Assembly (NCBI GenBank): GCA_035762345.1
Contig: DASTPE010000133.1
Coordinates: forward strand, 1 to 7,432
Length of the DNA: 7,432 nucleotides
Source: SCGC-AG-212-J23 sp035762345
GTDB lineage: Bacteria > Pseudomonadota > Gammaproteobacteria > Burkholderiales > SG8-39
Direction: 5' to 3'
Shown: positions 1 to 5,846 of the stretch, one piece after another
Position numbering within the stretch: position 1 is the first letter of the stretch
Layout of the letters: every line of letters starts with the position of its first letter
Notes under the pieces: model-generated
What the model was told of the DNA's origin: nothing
Seen by the model: only the letters and a program-made list of their open reading frames with translations
Database searches by the model: none
Made by a program: the position numbers and the translations under genes

Positions 1-118
1 CGGCGATACTGGTGATGCGTAGCGTCATGCCTTGGGGCAGAAGATCCTGGCAGGCGCGCAGCGCCGCCATGTTGAGCGACGCCTTGCGCAGGCTGCCGCA
101 GATGCCGAGGATTTGCAT
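1..118 (-). CDS. NAD(P)H-dependent FMN reductase-like flavoprotein, N-terminal part (cut by window edge)
   Basis: Reading leftward from an ATG at 118-116, the frame stays open to the window edge and gives 39 residues beginning MQILGICGSLRKASLNMAAL. The G-S-L-R-K-x-S-x-N segment right after a first beta strand is the phosphate-binding loop typical of the NADPH-dependent FMN reductase / flavodoxin-like family (PF03358), which includes SsuE-, ArsH- and ChrR-type enzymes. These cytoplasmic proteins use NAD(P)H to reduce FMN, quinones or, in some members, chromate. The family is usually about 180-200 residues, so roughly four fifths of the gene lies outside the window. No Shine-Dalgarno sequence precedes the ATG; a 7-bp GC hairpin abuts it instead. 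The gene is divergent from the binding-protein unit starting at 220. The exact substrate cannot be told from this fragment. Confidence is high for the fold and moderate for the function. Confidence 0.82.
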   Translation of the reverse strand, partial: MQILGICGSLRKASLNMAALRACQDLLPQGMTLRITSIA

Positions 119-138
119 GGCGCGCAGTCTAGCGCGCC
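119..138. repeat. 7-bp inverted repeat abutting the flavin reductase start codon
   Basis: GGCGCGC at 119-125 and GCGCGCC at 132-138 are perfect reverse complements separated by six bases (AGTCTA). The element lies in the 101-base space between the two divergent genes, directly against the minus-strand ATG at 118, where a ribosome binding site would be expected. It could be an operator or a 5' RNA hairpin, or chance in GC-rich DNA. I saw no convincing sigma70 promoter in the rest of 139-207. Confidence 0.35.
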
Positions 139-219
139 CGATAAGACCAAGGTCCGATGTTCGACGAGCGTTTCGACCCCTAGCATGGCGCCCCGATACG
201 CCGACTCGAGGGAGCCGCC

Positions 220-1089
220 ATGTTCAAACAAGCAAATTCCTCTTCCCGACTCCTGCTCGCCGTGCTGCTGCTCGCGTCCGGCGCGGTGCACGCCCAGGCG
301 CCGGAAGGGCGCCTGAAGCGCATCGCCGAGAAGAAGACCATCGCCATCGCCTACCGAGCGGACGCCATTCCGTTCTCGTTCGAGCGCGACGGGCAGCCCG
401 CCGGCTACTCGATCGACCTGTGCAAGCGCGTGGTCAACTCGATCGAGCGCGCGATCAAGGTCCAGCCGCTCAAGATCGAATGGGTGCCGGTCACCGTGCA
501 GACGCGGTTCGAGGCGGTGGCCAAGGGCAAAGCCGACATGGAGTGCGGCTCGAGCACCATGACCCTGACCCGCATGAAGGACGTCGACTTCTCGAACGCC
601 ATCTTCGTCGAGAGCACGGGCCTTCTCATCAAGACGGCTTCGGGGCTGCGCTCGCTTTCCGACATGTCGGGAAAGACGATCGCGGTCGTGGCCGGCACCA
701 CCAACGAGCGCGCGATCAACGCGCAGCTCAAGCGCCGCCAGCTCGACGCCACCGTGCAACCCTTCAAGTCGCGCGACGAAGCGATGGCCGCGCTGGAGGA
801 GGGCAAGGCAGACGCGTTTGCGAGCGATCGGCTGCTCCTCGTCGGCGCGGCGACCAAAGCGAAAGACCCGAACACGCTTACGCTCCTCGCCGACCAGCTC
901 TCGCTGGAGCCGTACGGCATCGTCGTGCCGCGCGGCGACACCGGGATGAGGCATGCCGTCAACACCGGCCTCGCGCGCATCTATGCAGGGGACGAAATCG
1001 TCGAGATTTACCGCCGCTGGTTCGGACAGTTCGGACGTCCAACCACCCTGCTGGAGGCGGCGTACGCGCTCGGCGCCATTCCTGAGTAG
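220..1089 (+). CDS. Periplasmic solute-binding protein, family 3, GltI-like (copy 1)
   Basis: This 289-residue protein has a Sec signal peptide (n-region MFKQANSSSR, hydrophobic core 11-23, likely cleavage after A-Q-A near 25-27), so it should be periplasmic. The mature part is an extracellular solute-binding protein family 3 domain (PF00497). It shows IAIAYRADAIPFSF (41-54), G-Y-S-I-D-L (62-67), the V-P-V-T-x-Q-x-R-F stretch (89-97), M-E-C-G-S (107-111), R118-x3-V-D-F-S, where R118 matches the arginine that usually grips the ligand carboxylate, G-T-T-N-E (159-163), and D203. The P-x-T-x-Q-x-R, E-C-G-S and IFV-x-x-T-x-LL elements resemble the glutamate/aspartate-binding protein GltI more than the general family, so an acidic amino acid or similar carboxylate is a reasonable but unproven ligand. 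The start is set by GAGGGAG at 208-214, five bases before the ATG. C68 and C109 are kept in copy 2 and could form a disulphide. No permease or ATPase gene is adjacent. Confidence 0.9.
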   Translation: MFKQANSSSRLLLAVLLLASGAVHAQAPEGRLKRIAEKKTIAIAYRADAIPFSFERDGQPAGYSIDLCKRVVNSIERAIKVQPLKIEWVPVTVQTRFEAVAKGKADMECGSSTMTLTRMKDVDFSNAIFVESTGLLIKTASGLRSLSDMSGKTIAVVAGTTNERAINAQLKRRQLDATVQPFKSRDEAMAALEEGKADAFASDRLLLVGAATKAKDPNTLTLLADQLSLEPYGIVVPRGDTGMRHAVNTGLARIYAGDEIVEIYRRWFGQFGRPTTLLEAAYALGAIPE

Positions 1090-1975
1090 CGCGGCGCTCG
1101 CCGCGCTTGCCGCAGGGCCCGTCCAGGCGCAGCAGCTCGAGCCGCGCGCGTATTCCAACGTCCCGGTCGGTCTGAATTTCTTCATCGCCGGCTACACCTA
1201 TTCGTCGGGCGGCCTCGCGACCGATCCGGCGCTACCGCTGGACAACGCCGAGCTGGACATCCATGCGCCGTTCATCGCGTATGCGCGCGCGTTCGACGCC
1301 TGGGGCAAGTCGGCGAAATTCGACGCCGTGCTCGCCACCGCCTGCTTGTCGGGTTCCGCTCAGTTCGAAGGCGAGCCGGTTTCGCGCGACATCTGCGGCT
1401 TGCTCGATCCGACGTTGCGCGTAACGGTCAACCTTTACGGCGCACCGGCGATGGGACTTGCCGAGTTCCGCAGCTATCGGCAGGACCTGATCGTGGGCGT
1501 GAGCCTCCAGGTCGGCGTGCCGCTCGGGCAATACGACTCCGACAAGGTCGTTAACCTGGGCACGAACCGCTGGGCCTTCCACCCGGAAATCGGGGCTTCG
1601 AAAAGGTTCGGCTCACTGACGGCGGAAGCCGCAGTGGGAGCGAGCTTCTATACCACCAACGACGACTTTTTCGGCGGTAGGCGCCGCGAGCAGGACCCGA
1701 TCGTTTCGGCGCAACTGCATCTGATTTTCGAGTTCGCGGGTGGAAGCTGGCTCGCTCTGAACGGCACCTACTACACGGGCGGGCGAACGACCGTAGACGG
1801 CGTGAAACAGAACAACGAGCTGGGCAATTCCCGCCTCGGCGCAACGTTCGCCCTGCCGCTCGACCGGAATCATTCCATCAAGCTGCACGCGAGCGACGGC
1901 GTCTCGGCACGGGCCGGCGACGACTTCAGGACCTTAGGGGTCGCTTGGCAATACCGCTGGGGCGCCGGCCTCTAG
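953..1975 (+). CDS. Outer-membrane 'transporter' / MetA-pathway phenol-degradation family protein (PF13557-like), start uncertain
   Basis: The mature protein shows strong hallmarks of the PF13557 (COG4313) secreted beta-barrel family. These are D-I-C-G-L-L-D-P (146-153), N-L-Y-G-A-P-A-M (160-167), and a run from V-G-V-P-L-G-Q-Y through N-L-G-T-N-R-W-A-F-H-P-E-I-G (187-214), followed by alternating amphipathic strands to Y-R-W-G near the C-terminus. The family is linked by name to aromatic degradation, but its real role is poorly defined and a channel for hydrophobic solutes is only a guess. A signal peptide is visible at about 35-59 (R-R-R-T-R, then a hydrophobic run, then P-V-Q-A before Q60). 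The start is the odd point: the only in-frame ATGs are at 953 and 983, both inside copy 1 of the binding protein, and a CTG at 1082 overlaps its stop codon. GGGA at 943-946 sits six bases before the ATG at 953, so that start is used here. The real one may differ. The gene ends 32 bases before copy 2, consistent with an operon. Confidence 0.8.
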   Translation: MPSTPASRASMQGTKSSRFTAAGSDSSDVQPPCWRRRTRSAPFLSSAALAALAAGPVQAQQLEPRAYSNVPVGLNFFIAGYTYSSGGLATDPALPLDNAELDIHAPFIAYARAFDAWGKSAKFDAVLATACLSGSAQFEGEPVSRDICGLLDPTLRVTVNLYGAPAMGLAEFRSYRQDLIVGVSLQVGVPLGQYDSDKVVNLGTNRWAFHPEIGASKRFGSLTAEAAVGASFYTTNDDFFGGRRREQDPIVSAQLHLIFEFAGGSWLALNGTYYTGGRTTVDGVKQNNELGNSRLGATFALPLDRNHSIKLHASDGVSARAGDDFRTLGVAWQYRWGAGL

Positions 1976-1997
1976 AAAAAGATCGCTTTGAACACAA

Positions 1998-2002
1998 GGG
2001 AG
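1998..2002 (+). promoter_or_regulatory. Ribosome binding site fixing the start of binding-protein copy 2
   Basis: GGGAG lies five bases before the ATG at 2008. The frame is open upstream to another ATG at 1945, which would run through the end of the preceding gene and put 21 charged residues ahead of the signal peptide. This site therefore supports 2008. Copy 1 has the same GGGAG core at the same five-base spacing. Confidence 0.75.
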
Positions 2003-2007
2003 ACCTG

Positions 2008-2865
2008 ATGCTACGCACTGTTCTGCTTTTCGCCGTTTCCTGGTTCGCCGCCGCGGCTGCTCAAGCGCAAGCTTTGGAGGGCCGCCTCAAGAAGATCGCG
2101 GAGATTAGATCGATCGCCATCGCCTACCGAGCCGACGCGGTGCCGTTTTCGTACGTCAACGACCGCAAGGAGGTCGACGGCTTCTCGATCGAGCTGTGCA
2201 AGCGCGTCGTCAGCTCAATTGAGCGTCAGCTCAAAATCCAGCCGCTCAAGATCAACTGGGTGCCGGTGACAGTTCAGTCGCGGTTCGAGGCGGTGGCGAA
2301 GGGGCGTGCGGACATGGAATGCGGTTCGAGCACCATGACGCTGACGCGGATGAAGGAAGTGGACTTCTCGAGCATCATTTTCGTCGAGTCCACCGGGCTC
2401 CTCGTCAAGACGGTATCCGGCCTGCGCTCGCTCTCCGACCTGTCCGGGAAGAGCATCGCCGTCGTCGCCGGCACGACCAACGAACGCGCGGTCAATGTCC
2501 AGGTCAAGCGGCGCCAGCTCAACGCCACTGTGCTGCCGTTCGGTTCGCGCGACGAGGCGCTCGCCGCGCTCGAGGAAGGCAAGGCCGACGCCTTCGCGAG
2601 CGACAGGCTGCTCCTCGTCGGCGCGGTGACGACGTCCAAGGACCCGCGCGCGCTGACCTTGCTCGGCGACCATCTTTCCATGGAGCCCTACGGCATTGTG
2701 CTGCCGCGGGGCGACGCTGCGCTTCGCCTCGCGGTCAACACCGGGCTCGCCCAGATTTACGCCGGCGATGAGATTGTCGAGATCTTCCGGCGCTGGTTCG
2801 CGCCCTTCGGCCGGCCTTCGGCGCTCATAGAAGCGGCGTACAACCTCGGCGCGATCCCGGAGTAG
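2008..2865 (+). CDS. Periplasmic solute-binding protein, family 3, GltI-like (copy 2)
   Basis: This 285-residue paralogue of the protein at 220-1089 aligns from E-G-R-L-K to the shared C-terminus L-G-A-I-P-E, with one single-residue indel and about 78% identity by hand count. Its signal peptide is unrelated in detail (MLRTVLLFAVSWFAAAAAQA, likely cleavage after A-Q-A near 20-22). The family 3 features are kept: A-Y-R-A-D-A-V-P-F-S-Y, G-F-S-I-E-L-C, M-E-C-G-S, R114-x3-V-D-F-S, G-T-T-N-E near 155 and D199. Differences cluster in the loop after P-F-S-Y (V-N-D-R-K-E-V-D against E-R-D-G-Q-P-A), which lies near the start of the usual ligand cleft and could tune specificity. Strong conservation of both copies argues that both are functional. 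The stop codon is five bases from the stop of the converging MFS gene, and no terminator hairpin was found between them. Confidence 0.9.
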   Translation: MLRTVLLFAVSWFAAAAAQAQALEGRLKKIAEIRSIAIAYRADAVPFSYVNDRKEVDGFSIELCKRVVSSIERQLKIQPLKINWVPVTVQSRFEAVAKGRADMECGSSTMTLTRMKEVDFSSIIFVESTGLLVKTVSGLRSLSDLSGKSIAVVAGTTNERAVNVQVKRRQLNATVLPFGSRDEALAALEEGKADAFASDRLLLVGAVTTSKDPRALTLLGDHLSMEPYGIVLPRGDAALRLAVNTGLAQIYAGDEIVEIFRRWFAPFGRPSALIEAAYNLGAIPE

Positions 2866-2870
2866 ATCGG

Positions 2871-4046
2871 CTAGTCGCGCGGCCGCACCTTGCGGAACAT
2901 GGCAAGCAGCGCCACGTCGTACACCGACTTGAGGACGCCGCAGAGGACGAGCGGCGTCGCCATGGCGCCCGCGGCAAACAGCGCGCCGGTGAGCGACGGG
3001 CTCAGGGCCGAAGCGAGGCTGCGAGGCACCGCGGTAAAGCTGGCCGCCGCCGGTCGCTCGGCAGGCGTCACGACCGACATCACGTAGGCGCCGCGTGCGG
3101 GCACGTCCATCTGCGAGAGGAGGCTGCGCACGAGGAGCAGCCCGAGCGCGACCGGCAAGCTCGGCGCGAATGCAGCCGCGATCAGGCACAGGTTCGCCGG
3201 CAGGTGGGTGAAGACCATGGTGTTGACGAGCCCAATGCGCCGCGCGAGCGGCGCTGCCGCGAGCTGTGATACCGCGCTGAGGAGTCCCGTCCAGAAGAAA
3301 AATGTCCCCGCGGCGGTCAGCGTCAGCTCGAAACGCTCGAACAGCCAGAGGGCGAGCAGCGCGTTGATGATGAATCCGCCGGCGAACGAATCCACGCTGA
3401 ACAGGCCGGCGAGCTTCCACACCACCGCGCGCGACGGCCCCAGCGGTACCGAGGGCTTCTCGATCTCGGTCGGCGCCGTCGGAAAGCGTGCATAGAGAAA
3501 TCCCACGACCACGCCGATCACGCCGTAGGCAACGAACGGAAGCTTCAGCGCGTCGAGCATCGCGACGTCGTAACGCTGCGCGAGCCATTCGGGCACACCC
3601 GCCGCGAGTGCACCGATTGCGCCGAAAAGCGAACCGATGAAACTGTAGCGGGAGAACGCGCTCGTACGCGACTCGGCCGGCGCCGCCGCAGCGAGGGCGG
3701 TGTGCTCGAGCGGATAGAAGACGCTGACATCGCCGCCGCCAGGATTCATCGTCCCGACGAGCGCGATGATGAGCAGCGGCCACAGGCTGGAGAATGCCGC
3801 GAAACCGACGCCGGTCAGCGCCATAAGGGCGGCCGCCGCAATCAGCGTGCGGCGCAAGTCGAAGCGGTGACCCCAGCGGCCCACCGCGAGCGTCGCGGCC
3901 GCGGACCCGAGCATCGTCACCGTGCTGAGCACGCCGACCTCGATCGTGCCGAAGCCGAGCGCGAGGAGGTAGGCGGGCAGCAGCACCGCGACATACCCGT
4001 CCGCGAAGGCGCGCAGCGAGCGCGCGGTAAGCAGCAGGCCGATCAT
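2871..4046 (-). CDS. Major facilitator superfamily (MFS) transporter in the chrB unit
   Basis: This is a 391-residue, very hydrophobic inner-membrane protein of the usual MFS length with about 12 predicted membrane segments. The loop between segments 2 and 3 carries the MFS motif A form G-R-W-G-H-R-F-D-L-R-R (56-66), and a weaker second-half copy follows at A-P-L-A-R-R-I-G (265-272). A polar stretch N-P-G-G-G-D-V-S-V-F-Y-P-L-E-H (101-115) and Q-M-D-V-P-A-R-G-A-Y (312-321) put acids and arginines in or near the membrane and may mark the substrate path. The central cytoplasmic loop is about 187-208. The start at 4046 lies four bases after the lipoprotein stop codon and has no clear ribosome site of its own, so translational coupling is likely. 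Its position third after chrB suggests an exporter under ChrB control. The substrate is not identifiable from sequence; chromate or another oxyanion is an inference from context only. Confidence 0.87.
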   Translation of the reverse strand: MIGLLLTARSLRAFADGYVAVLLPAYLLALGFGTIEVGVLSTVTMLGSAAATLAVGRWGHRFDLRRTLIAAAALMALTGVGFAAFSSLWPLLIIALVGTMNPGGGDVSVFYPLEHTALAAAAPAESRTSAFSRYSFIGSLFGAIGALAAGVPEWLAQRYDVAMLDALKLPFVAYGVIGVVVGFLYARFPTAPTEIEKPSVPLGPSRAVVWKLAGLFSVDSFAGGFIINALLALWLFERFELTLTAAGTFFFWTGLLSAVSQLAAAPLARRIGLVNTMVFTHLPANLCLIAAAFAPSLPVALGLLLVRSLLSQMDVPARGAYVMSVVTPAERPAAASFTAVPRSLASALSPSLTGALFAAGAMATPLVLCGVLKSVYDVALLAMFRKVRPRD

Positions 4047-4050
4047 GCGT

Positions 4051-4683
4051 TCATGGGTACCGCGGGGACATCACATGCCAGCGCCCGGCGGCCGGCAGGA
4101 CGGCAACCGTGATCCTGGAACGCTCCCTGCCGGCCTGCAGCAGCGCCGCCGGGTCGCATGCGCGCGTCGCGGCGGGGTACGAAGCGATCTTGGTAGCGCT
4201 TGCCGTGCGGATGTCGATACGCCACAGGGACGCGAACGTCGACGCGGCAGCGATCAAGATGTCATCCCCGGCAAAGGACAGCCCGGTGAATCCCAGGTCC
4301 TTGTCCGTGTCGGTGTTCAGCGCCAGTTCGATTCGGGTGATCTCAAACTTCTGGGGATCGATGCGCCAGAGCACTGGCTGCACGTTGCTCGAGACGAAAA
4401 CGATGCCCGCACCGTCCAACGCCATGTCCGGTGGGCAGGCGTGTTCATCGCCGACTAGGAACAGCTCGGGTAGCGCGAGGCGACGCAGGCGGCGGCCGTT
4501 GAGATTGTCGTAAAGCGTGAGCGCCTCTGGATCAAGAACCCAGAGACGGTTGCGCTGAGCGTCGGCACGCACGATCTCGAGCTTTCCCTGTGAGACGCCG
4601 TCGCGCCGCACGCTGCCGTCGCATGCGGCGAGCAGTGTCGCCGCGGCCATTGCGGAAATGCAGAGTTTCAGTTGGAGAGACAT
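4051..4683 (-). CDS. Small lipoprotein with propeller-like repeats, unknown function
   Basis: This 210-residue protein has a lipoprotein signal: K6, a hydrophobic core, then lipobox L-A-A-C with the lipidated cysteine at C21. D22 follows directly, which in the enterobacterial Lol rule means retention in the inner membrane (outer face). The mature part holds three similar blade-like segments, LWVLDPEALTLYD (47-59), LWRIDPQKFEITRIEL (105-120) and LWRIDIRTASATKIASY (153-169), as seen in beta-propeller strands of the YVTN/NHL kind. Only about three blades fit, too few for a closed propeller, so it may oligomerise, be shortened, or have a different fold. C83 and C176 are the other mature cysteines. 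An AAAGGTGG-type ribosome site precedes the ATG, and a 5-bp hairpin (4698-4712) sits just before it. It lies 107 bases after chrB and four before the MFS gene, so it may serve as a partner or sensor for that transporter. I do not recognise a named family. Confidence 0.75.
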   Translation of the reverse strand: MSLQLKLCISAMAAATLLAACDGSVRRDGVSQGKLEIVRADAQRNRLWVLDPEALTLYDNLNGRRLRRLALPELFLVGDEHACPPDMALDGAGIVFVSSNVQPVLWRIDPQKFEITRIELALNTDTDKDLGFTGLSFAGDDILIAAASTFASLWRIDIRTASATKIASYPAATRACDPAALLQAGRERSRITVAVLPAAGRWHVMSPRYP

Positions 4684-4790
4684 ATCGCCACCTTTCTCCC
4701 CGGTAAGCGGGGACCGTGCAGTACTTGGGCGACATGCCTTGGGTAGCCGGGCGACTGCGCTGGCCCGACTTGTGACGCGCTCGGCTCAGG

Positions 4791-5744
4791 TCAGGTGCGT
4801 TGCGGCTCCTTTCCGTAGGCCGAGTAGAACAAATCGAAGACCTTCATCGCCTGCGCGAGCAGCTCGTCATCGGTGCGCGCGTTTTCCCGCGCCCCGCGCA
4901 GGACGGTCTCGAGCCCTTTGGCGTCGGCGACCGGAATGCCGCCGACGTCGAGGAAATGGACTGCTGCACCGATCGCGGCAAGCGCGCGGTCGCGCTCGAG
5001 GCTGAAGCTCGCCGCAAGCACCTCGAAAGTCACCAGGCCGCCCGAATGCGTGAATTCGGCGCCGTCGAAGTCGAAGCCGATCGCCTTGCGGGGGCAATCG
5101 CGCGGGCGTTCGATCCAGGCGAATTTCGCGTCGTTGTCGATGAAGCGCTTGATCAGCCAGGCGCTCGCGAGGCGGTCGACCCATGGATCGCTGCGCGTAG
5201 CCCACAGCCGCCTCCGGTACTTCGCGGGATCGACGCGCCGCACCCGCTTCTTCGACGCGCGGGGCTCGCCGCCGGAATACAGCTCTTCCATCCTTGCCGA
5301 AAGGGCTGACAGGGCCGCTTCGGCTTGCGCCTTAGCCGGGCCGGGGTAGAAGTCGCTTTCCGCGAGCCTGTCGAACGAGCGCCGCAGGCGCTGCATCTGG
5401 GTTTGCGCGCGCCGTGCTCCCAGCCGGGGGAGGGCAGCGTCGGCGGCGCTGATTCTCTCCACGAGCTCGCCGTATTCGGCGCTGCGGTCGAAGAGCTTCC
5501 GCACATGCTCAGCGTGGGCCTCGGCTTTGAAGTTCATCTCGACCGCCATGGCGAAGCCGCCTTCTGCGCGTATGTCACTCTCTACTTCCGCCAGGGCTGC
5601 GGCTCGCGTTGAGCCCGCCGGAAGCAGGTACACGCCGTCTCGCAGCACGCCGCAGCCCGTCTCTTTTAGCGCCCGCCAGACGCGCATCCGGACCGTCGAA
5701 TTACGGGCCGGAAGACTAAGGACGAGCGCTTGATAGGCGTTCAT
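4791..5744 (-). CDS. chrB: Chromate resistance regulator ChrB
   Basis: This 317-residue two-domain protein matches ChrB. The N-terminal domain (about 1-155) has ALVLSLPARNSTVRMRVWR near the start and R-D-G-V-Y-L-L-P (35-42), typical of the ChrB N-terminal, PaaX-like winged-helix region. A basic linker (162-179) follows. The C-terminal ChrB domain (PF09828, about 180-310) has W-A-T-R-x-D-P-W-V-D-R-L-A-S-A-W-L-I-K-R-F-I-D (181-203), F-D-F-D-x-A-E-F-T-H-x-G (224-235) and H263-F-L-D-V-G. In studied systems ChrB is a cytoplasmic chromate-responsive regulator of the chr operon. As I remember the family, the T-H-x-G segment is usually followed by C-T-F-E; here it is L-V-T-F-E, so that cysteine is replaced. 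The ATG at 5744 is preferred over an in-frame GTG at 5762, which lies inside the predicted promoter. No ribosome site precedes it. chrA is not adjacent; a lipoprotein and an MFS gene follow. Confidence 0.88.
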   Translation of the reverse strand: MNAYQALVLSLPARNSTVRMRVWRALKETGCGVLRDGVYLLPAGSTRAAALAEVESDIRAEGGFAMAVEMNFKAEAHAEHVRKLFDRSAEYGELVERISAADAALPRLGARRAQTQMQRLRRSFDRLAESDFYPGPAKAQAEAALSALSARMEELYSGGEPRASKKRVRRVDPAKYRRRLWATRSDPWVDRLASAWLIKRFIDNDAKFAWIERPRDCPRKAIGFDFDGAEFTHSGGLVTFEVLAASFSLERDRALAAIGAAVHFLDVGGIPVADAKGLETVLRGARENARTDDELLAQAMKVFDLFYSAYGKEPQRT

Positions 5745-5748
5745 GTGA

Positions 5749-5782
5749 GTGATATATACCACAATATAGTGATGTATACAAC
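5749..5782. promoter_or_regulatory. Two direct 14-bp operator-like boxes inside the chrB promoter
   Basis: GTGATATATACCAC (5749-5762) and GTGATGTATACAAC (5769-5782) differ at two of 14 positions and start exactly 20 bp apart, about two helical turns. The first covers the -10 and is itself nearly palindromic (6 of 7 base pairs). The second covers the -35 and contains the palindrome TGTATACA. Placement over both promoter elements of a regulator gene fits a repressor site, and the likely binder is ChrB itself. That assignment is inference. Confidence 0.6.
5753..5781 (-). promoter_or_regulatory. Sigma70-like promoter of chrB, probably leaderless
   Basis: On the minus strand TTGTAT (5781-5776) is followed after 17 bases by TATATA (5758-5753), a good housekeeping-type pair in a markedly AT-rich patch of otherwise GC-rich DNA. 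Transcription would begin near 5746, within about two bases of the chrB ATG at 5744, predicting an mRNA with little or no leader. The absence of any Shine-Dalgarno sequence before chrB fits this. The call is by eye. Confidence 0.65.
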
Positions 5783-5801
5783 ATAAGGCCTTCGAGAGAC
5801 C

Positions 5802-5831
5802 AAAAAAAGCCCGCGGGACCGCCGCGGGCTT
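5802..5831 (-). terminator. Intrinsic terminator of the amidohydrolase gene
   Basis: AAGCCCGCGG (5807-5816) and CCGCGGGCTT (5822-5831) form a perfect 10-bp stem with a five-base loop (GACCG). Seven A residues at 5802-5808 on the plus strand read as a T-tract after the stem on the minus strand. It begins 15 bases past the amidohydrolase stop codon and 20 bases before the chrB -35, so it insulates the chrB unit from upstream transcription. Short outer arms CTTCGA (5790-5795) and TCGAAG (5833-5838) could extend it. Confidence 0.9.
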
Positions 5832-5846
5832 GTCGAAGATCAGAGA

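Noticed and set aside
25..1185. Long open frame on the minus strand (386 codons) opposite binding-protein copy 1
   Set aside because: It is antisense to a clear family 3 binding protein, is rich in Arg/Gly/Ala/Asp/His as expected of a GC-rich shadow frame, and shows no recognisable motif.
1945..2007. ATG at 1945 as the start of binding-protein copy 2
   Set aside because: It would overlap the end of the preceding gene and bury the signal peptide behind 21 polar residues. The GGGAG site and a normal signal peptide favour 2008.
2215..3783. Long open frame on the minus strand (522 codons) spanning two genes
   Set aside because: It runs opposite binding-protein copy 2 and out of frame through the MFS gene; its composition is shadow-like and it crosses the boundary of two well-supported genes.
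4532..4735. Possible 67-residue leader peptide between chrB and the lipoprotein gene
   Set aside because: It overlaps the lipoprotein start in another frame, is Arg-rich in its second half, and has no convincing ribosome site; there is no support for a real gene.
4727..4755. Two GGGCGAC direct repeats 22 bases apart in the chrB-lipoprotein gap
   Set aside because: Seven-base GC-rich matches are expected by chance here, and they do not line up with any promoter element.
5742..5762. GTG at 5762 as the chrB start
   Set aside because: It lies within the predicted promoter, just upstream of the -10 element and upstream of the likely transcription start, and adds six residues not expected in ChrB, whose usual beginning matches the ATG at 5744.
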